Source: Anaeramoeba flamelloides (Eukaryota > Metamonada > Anaeramoebidae). Taken from it: a DNA stretch of 64,000 nucleotides. The DNA lies in contig JANTQA010000075.1 of the NCBI GenBank assembly GCA_027625915.1, positions 2,728,001-2,792,000 of the forward strand, written 5' to 3'. This document shows, piece by piece, positions 58,678 to 64,000 of this stretch. The position numbers and the translations under genes were made by a program. A model generated the notes under the pieces. The model was not told where the DNA came from. It saw nothing but the letters and a program-made list of their open reading frames with translations, and ran no database searches. Each line of letters begins with the position of its first letter. Position 1 is the stretch's first letter.

Positions 58678-59426
58678 TTAGTTAATCTTTTTTGTTCTTT
58701 TTTTAGATCGAACTGCTTCCTTTGATTTTTTAGTAATTTCATTTTTTGATGAAATACCAAATTCTCTACAGTCTTCTTCAAAAGATTTTTTATCTCTAGC
58801 TTCTCTTTCTTTAATAAATTTGTCTAAATTTGAAGGTTTTGGTAAGCAAGCGATTACAGAGATAAGGTTTTGGATGATTGAATAAAAGCACCAGATTGTT
58901 GCCCATTCGGAGTGTCCTCGTGAAATAAACCAACCAAGGAATGGTCCGGTAAGAATCAGGCCTAACATGCTGGCATAATTTCCAACAACGAGGGATGGTC
59001 CGAACATTAAAAATGCATGTGTAAATCCGCCTGGTGTGAAGTAGTTTGGTGCACGCATCTTGATATGCCAGATGATATGTACGTTGCCAGTGAAGGTGCA
59101 AGTTCTTTCTCCACAAAGTGGTTCGTTGATTGGATCACATGGGAAAAGATCATAGAAAAAGATTCTTGAAGAAAGGAAAATTGATCCGACAATTGAAAGT
59201 GGGATGACAAACTTGGTAAAGAGTTTTTGTTTAAATGGGGTAAGTCCGTATGAGGAGCAAATGTTTGTAAATACTGGCTGCCAACAAATGTGTAATAAAC
59301 CAACCTGTGTTTTTGATTTGTTGATTGTTGTTTTTAAAAAAAATAACAGTTTAAGAAAGAAGAAAAGTAAAAGGAAAAATATTCCATTTTTTTTTTTTTT
59401 TTTTAATGTTGTTTTTAAAAAAAACA

Positions 59427-59463
<37 letters not shown>

Positions 59464-59757
59464 GAAAGCAAAAAGAATAAAAAAAAATAAAATTTTTTGT
59501 TAGATTAGCCTAACAATAAAATTCAAAAAAGAAAGTGGAATAATTACAATTGTGAGTGCTTGGTTGATTGGGTTATCGCATTGATCAAGCCAAAAGTATT
59601 GGAAAAACTGCAAGATTTCCATCGAGGTGAAAAAACCTACAGGAATATAAAAGCGCCATGATTGACTGTCTTTCTTTCTGTAAAAAAACCAAACATAAAA
59701 GGTAAGTAAAATACCAAACACAGAAAGAACTGCTGAAATGGGTTGATTAAAACACAT
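58678..59757 (-). CDS. Multi-pass membrane protein of unknown function, two exons (289 aa)
   Basis: Exon 1 is 59757-59515 and exon 2 is 59304-58678. The 210-bp intron is GT-AG (GTTAGG...CACAG), phase 0, joining LSFLNFI to VGLLHICWQP. The start MCFNQPISAVLSVFGI is the hallmark of a widespread MC-x-(S/N) family of multi-pass proteins in protists, algae and some large DNA viruses (possibly what Pfam calls DUF5765; I am not certain). Hydrophobic segments lie at about 7-26, 38-59, 70-95, 109-132, 160-195 (probably two) and 202-222. Conserved-looking features are RFYIPVGFFTSMEILQ, LHICWQP, CDPINEPLCGERTC and HIIWHIKMRAPNYFTPG. The C-terminus is a charged, lysine-rich cytosolic-type tail ending in a KKIN-type end. 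No catalytic motif is evident, so transporter or enzyme cannot be decided. Confidence 0.9.
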
Positions 59758-60610
59758 TTTTAGAAAATAAATTCGAAATTAAGACAAAAAATGAAAAAAT
59801 AAATTACCCAACAAATACAATATTACAATTCAAATTAATCTTAAAAAGAAGTAAGTAAATTCTGTAATATTCTCAAAGAAACTATTTCTAATCTTAATAA
59901 ACCAATAAGGTTTGATTTTTTGGAAAAAATATCTTGCTGTTATAAATTACTTTTCCACCTTTTTTCCTTTTAATGACTCTTTTATAAGAAAGTCTCCAGA
60001 ATTTGGAAAAAGAACTTATTCTTTTATAAATGAAATTAACCAAATCATATTCTATTTTTTTGCTTTATTATGTAAGCAAATGATTTTTCAATCGGAAAAA
60101 AAAATTACACTTCATTTTCTTTTTTATGATAAATTAAATTTGAAAAACAAAAACGGAAATAGGGTATTTCCTATTATTTGTTTCAAAATCCTTTTTTATA
60201 TATTGAAGTTGGTACATATTAGTGTTATCTAACAATTCCCAATTTAGGGAATACTCAAGTAACACAATAGGATAAAATTTTTAACTCATTCTCTTTAACT
60301 TTGTAGTCTTTTGAAAAACAAAGTTTGGGATCACTTATTTCTTTTTAAAGAGCGACAAAATGTGAAATTCAATTAAAACTTTTTCTTTTACTGGTTTTTT
60401 TTTTTATTGTTGTTAGTCTAAAAAATGTGAAACAGTTTTTCGGAAAGTTTCTTTTTTAAAAATTCTATTCATTTTGGATTCTTAGTTCTCCCAATATATA
60501 ATCCTCTGTCTTGAAAAACAATTTTCCGAACAAAAAGATAGAGGTCATAAATTTCAACCTTCTTATTTCAAAACTCTATTTAAAATAAGGAAAATGAAAA
60601 TTAGGTGATT
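59758..60610. other. Gene-free stretch upstream of the membrane protein
   Basis: A 106-codon plus-strand frame (59912-60232) exists, with low-complexity hydrophobic content and no family match; I do not call it a gene. No promoter motif is recognisable. Confidence 0.4.
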
Positions 60611-61066
60611 GTTGAGAGAAAAATGTTGGAAACTAGAAAAATGGTTGAACACTATTTTTAATTGGGAACATTAGTAAAATTGAAAAATAAATCCTATTGA
60701 TAACTAGGTGAATTTTATTTAAATCCAGGTTTAAACATGTTTCAAGTTCATTAATTTGTGGCGTGTGTATAATACTAATTTGAATGGTTGATAACTAAAG
60801 TAGATCATGCTATTTTAACAAAAATCCAAATTGTAGTAAAGTTTACTATTAAATCTGAAAATGGTAATTTTTAAACCAGCTTTAGATTATCAGAGATAAG
60901 GTTTTGAAAAAGTAGAATCACATTAACCCTTATTCTAATAAGTAGATTATTGTTGTGTTCTTTAGTTATTTCACAAACGCTTGAAATTAAAAATAGTGTT
61001 CAATTATGTTCCCAATTAAAATTGCTGTCCAACTATATTTTCTCGATCCAACATTTTTCTCTCAAC
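60611..61066. mobile_element. TIR element with GTTGAGAGAAAAATGTTGGA ends
   Basis: A 456-bp element. The 20 terminal bases GTTGAGAGAAAAATGTTGGA are repeated exactly inverted at 61047-61066, and subterminal blocks also pair (GAACACTATTTTTAATTGGG on the left against its complement, split by a short insert, near 60990-61015). There is no TA at the tips and no clear target duplication. It has no coding. Confidence 0.8.
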
Positions 61067-61850
61067 AGTTAACAAAAATTTAGAAATTAGGATTATAAGA
61101 GGAAATTAATTCCCTCAATTCAGTATTAAAAAAGATTCCTCTTTTTTTTTTTAATTCTTCAAATGTAAGAAAAAACTAACCATGTTTTCACAGAAGTCAA
61201 AAGAATAAAGAATAATCAAATATTAGACTCTATTTTTTTTAATTAAATTCTAGAAAAGATAACCAGTGAGTTTTTATTTAAAACTTGTTTTTACTTGGAA
61301 AATTGATTGAATTCCAGAACAAAACAAAAAATAAAAAAAAAAAACCAATTGCCCTCCTTTTTTTTTAATTTACAAAATAATAAGAAATAAAAAAAATTAT
61401 CTTTTAATTTCAAAAATTAAAAAAAACCTATTAGTGATCGTTTTTGAATTTAAAATAATCTAATAGAATCAAATGTTTTTCTTTATTCTTGGAAATAAAA
61501 AAAAAATCTATCGATTTTAAGAGGAAATTAATCCCCCCCAAAAAAAAAAATAATTTTTTTTTATACTTTATTCAGTTTTTTAATTTTCAATTAATATTTT
61601 CAAACTGTTCTTTCCGAAAAGGAATAAAGTTAATTTAATCACCCGAGCCGAGAATTTTTTAATTTTTGAATTAATTTAAATCTTCTTAATAAAAGAAAAA
61701 TTTTTGTTTTTTTTTTGAAATAAGAATCAAAACATGTACTCAAATGATTTTAAATCTTTGTATTTTGTAAAATTATATAAAGTTCTTGTAAAAATAAAAA
61801 CAAGAATGCTGCTTTATTATTTGAATGGCAATTCCCATTTCAATAAAAAT
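61067..61850. other. Gene-free AT-rich stretch
   Basis: Apart from a weak AAAAAACCTATTAG block near 61423-61436 resembling the foldback family, nothing is recognisable. Confidence 0.4.
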
Positions 61851-61852
61851 TA

Positions 61853-63132
61853 GAGGTTTTGATGATATCTATGCTTAATTCACCATAAAGTTACAAAAAT
61901 CGAGATTATTTTAATCAAATCGCGATATATCAGAAAATCGCGATTTTCAATATTATCACGATAGTATCACAACTCACGGTATTATATAAAATCGCGATAA
62001 TTAGTATAAAATCGTGATAAATGCCAAAATATCCCGATTACTTTTTAATCGCGATATAATATTTGATGGGTTTTTGGGCTAATTCAGCAATATTTTTGAG
62101 AAGAAATTTTTTTTGATCAAAAAATAGATTAAGTGGAAAAAAAGTTATTCTTTGAAAAAACAACAAAAAAGATACTTGATTCAATCAAGGATAAGATCAA
62201 AGAGCTTTATTGTGTTTTCATATAATTTGGTTTTGTTGTCAAACCTATCGATCCTTTTAGATCAACAATAATACGAACTAAAGAGAAATAAATAATTTTC
62301 TCAGTCAATCATGATGTTGTAAATTGTGTTGAATAATGAGCTTCTAAAACAACCAACCCTTCGTTGCTCTTGAAAGTACGAGTTCTTGGGTTAAAACATC
62401 TTCAATATTTTCAGAAAGCTTAAATAGTTGGATAACTTTTCGAAAAGCATTCACAACAACCTAGCCACAGATGATCACCATTATTAAGATTTTTCAGACG
62501 AATTGTTATCTTCTTCTTCTTAACTTCATCGTTTGTGCATTATGTATTGGACAGAAAACACAATTAGAACTTAGAGGTTTTTGTTTGATCGATCACCAAT
62601 AAGAAGGAGAATTACTCTTTATTCTTTTTGGTTATTAAACTTGTGAAGGTAACAACTCCATTTTAAAAAAAAACAGATCTATTTTATATTCAAGTACATT
62701 GTTGAAATGGGTTATAATTATAAGATCATAAAATTTTTTTAAGATTTTATATTTTGTTAAAAAAAAAATTAAAAGAGAAAAATTTTTTTTCCACTACAAA
62801 CAAACTTATTGTGCTCCTAAAAGTTTTCGGTCTTTCAAAACTTTCAAACCCTTGAAGACAGTTCACAACATTCGCAAACACTTTCTAATATTTGTAAAGG
62901 GTGAAAGTGTTGTAAAAGTCTCAAGGCTTTTGTAAAAGTCAAGAAATTTTTTCTAAAGTGATTTCAAAAAAATAATTTTTCATTTTTTCGCGATTTTTTT
63001 TTATATCACAATAATATGGAATATCGCGATTTTATGATTTTTCGCAATAAAGTTGGGCTAATCGCGATTTTTTTAATACTATTGCGATTTTATTGTTAAT
63101 ACCATGATAATATATGTTATCATCAAAACCTC
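61853..63132. mobile_element. TIR element with subterminal ATCGCGAT palindromes (1.28 kb)
   Basis: The ends GAGGTTTTGATGATA are exactly inverted, with TA outside both (61851-61852, 63133-63134). The outer ~200 bp at each side is packed with ATCGCGAT or one-base variants: near 61919, 61935, 61990 and 62048 on the left, plus TCGAGAT, TCACGAT, TCGTGAT and TCCCGAT forms; near 63023 and 63061 on the right, plus TTCGCGAT, TTGCGAT and TTCGCAAT. These are sites that a transposase or host protein could bind. The 0.9-kb interior (62060-62980) has no long frame, so the element is non-autonomous or a gutted copy. Confidence 0.85.
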
Positions 63133-63308
63133 TATTAATAGGATTATTATGTGTGTTTAAAAAAAAAAAAAACAGTTAAAATGTAAAATTATTATTGAAA
63201 ACCAGTTGTTTTTATTTATATTTTGCTTTTTGTTTTAGTATCAAACAATATTAGATTTTGAGATTCCTTGTATCTTCTTTACCCATTTTAATTCAACACC
63301 AAAACCGA

Positions 63309-63753
63309 TTATAGATTTGAACGAATGAACCATGCAGATGGCACAACCATCGTGTATGTTTCCATGGGCTTGTTTAAAATGGAAATAATTGCTTTACGGT
63401 ATGTTTTGAATGCTTCACTTCGACAATAAAATTCGAATGATTTTTTACATTCCCAGATTTCATAAATGAAGTATAGATTTTCATTTTCTTTTTCAACATT
63501 TTGAAGATAGATACTATTTGTTTTGATAGTTAAAAAGAACAATTAAAAAATAAAATATTTTTGGTTTAAAATTTTTAAAGACACCTATATTTTACATTTG
63601 TGTATTGGTGATTTTTTCCAGTAAAGCACAGAAATTATTTTTATGAAAATTAACATTTGTATTGATAATACAAAAAAAAAAAGTCACAAAGCAAATGAAA
63701 ATTAATAAATTCAGAATTGAAAGTAATGTAAGATTAAAACCAAGTCTAAACAT
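63309..63753 (-). CDS. Probable membrane-anchored ABM-fold protein, two exons (120 aa)
   Basis: Exon 1 is 63753-63596 and exon 2 is 63513-63309, with an 82-bp GT-AG intron whose phases match (2+1). Residues 5-29 are strongly hydrophobic (LGFNLTLLSILNLLIFICF) and would act as a signal anchor. The rest resembles the antibiotic-biosynthesis-monooxygenase (ABM) ferredoxin-like fold: a first strand and helix (INTNVNFHKNNFCALLEKIT), then LYFIYEIWECKKSFEFYCRS, the family's strong (Y/F).(Y/F)E.W.....F..H/Y..S block, then FKTYRKAIISILNKPMETYT. ABM proteins are small dimers, some acting on quinones or haem, others of unknown role. The segment between helix 1 and strand 2 is about 10 residues shorter than usual, so exon 1 may be mis-modelled. 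The frame is open above the ATG to 63834, so a longer gene running off the window is possible. Confidence 0.55.
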
Positions 63754-63902
63754 TTTGTTGTTTTCAAGGATTTTTAAAGTTTCAGTGATTTGTGTGAATT
63801 TGCTTGTTTCTGTACTTTTTTGAAAAGATCGCAATATAATATATTAATAAAAAGGGGAATATATAGTATGTAACATACACTATACACATATAATATAACA
63901 TT

Positions 63903-63977
63903 GAAAAAGAAATAGAAAAAGAAAAAGAAAAAGAAAAGGAAAAGGAAAAGGAAAAAGAAAAGGAAAAAGAAAAAGAA
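63903..63977. repeat. (GAAAAA)n/(GAAAAG)n purine microsatellite
   Basis: About twelve hexamers of GAAAAA or GAAAAG in a row with one early TAG interruption. The 71-codon minus-strand frame over it (serine/phenylalanine alternation) is a by-product of the repeat. Confidence 0.9.
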
Positions 63978-64000
63978 TCATTATTTACATTAAGCATTCT

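Noticed and set aside
59912-60232. 106-codon plus-strand frame as a gene
   Set aside because: It consists of F/I/K-rich content typical of translated AT-rich DNA, with no motif and no codon bias unlike the flanks.
63782-63997. Serine/phenylalanine-alternating 71-codon frame
   Set aside because: It is simply the translation of the GAAAAA microsatellite.

Overview
The window is very AT-rich eukaryotic DNA (by eye about 80% A+T outside genes), gene-poor and full of short non-autonomous repeats. Its proteins carry N, Q and K runs, and its introns are GT-AG. Two kinds of gene are typical of amoeboid or flagellate protists: a BTB/BACK protein whose BTB domain is split by low-complexity sequence, and a B-box gene. 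An Anaeramoeba-like metamonad or an amoebozoan would fit, but the species is inference and I hold it loosely. TAA is the normal stop codon in every intact gene here.

Layout: 1-14 kb holds repeats, a B-box coding exon with an in-frame stop (minus strand, 4264-3988) and a decayed LINE reverse transcriptase (7.13-7.8 kb). At 14126-18442 lies a striking single-exon gene of 1438 codons. It encodes eleven helical repeats of about 77 residues, a helical middle, a coiled coil, an unrecognised globular segment and a C-terminal zinc-binding module, all in a sharp island of higher GC. At 24046-24579 is a small coiled-coil gene. From 26 to 32 kb there are only repeats. At 35958-32092 is the BTB/BACK gene, which ends in a glutamine-amidotransferase-like fold. 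At 39771-39430 is a small four-pass membrane protein. From 52923 to 45415 is ubiquilin/Dsk2 in four exons, with one 5.8-kb intron. At 59757-58678 is a two-exon multi-pass membrane protein of unknown function. At 63753-63309 is a probable membrane-anchored ABM-fold protein.

The genes do not form a pathway. Ubiquilin is proteostatic (it links ubiquitylated clients to the proteasome), and the BTB protein may be a cullin-3 adaptor, so both could touch ubiquitin signalling, but nothing in the sequence ties them together. The other main content is mobile: at least five families of terminal-inverted-repeat elements look like MITEs, four of them with TA at both ends (the Tc1/mariner habit). One family carries subterminal ATCGCGAT palindromes. 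No transposase gene is visible, so the autonomous partners must lie elsewhere.
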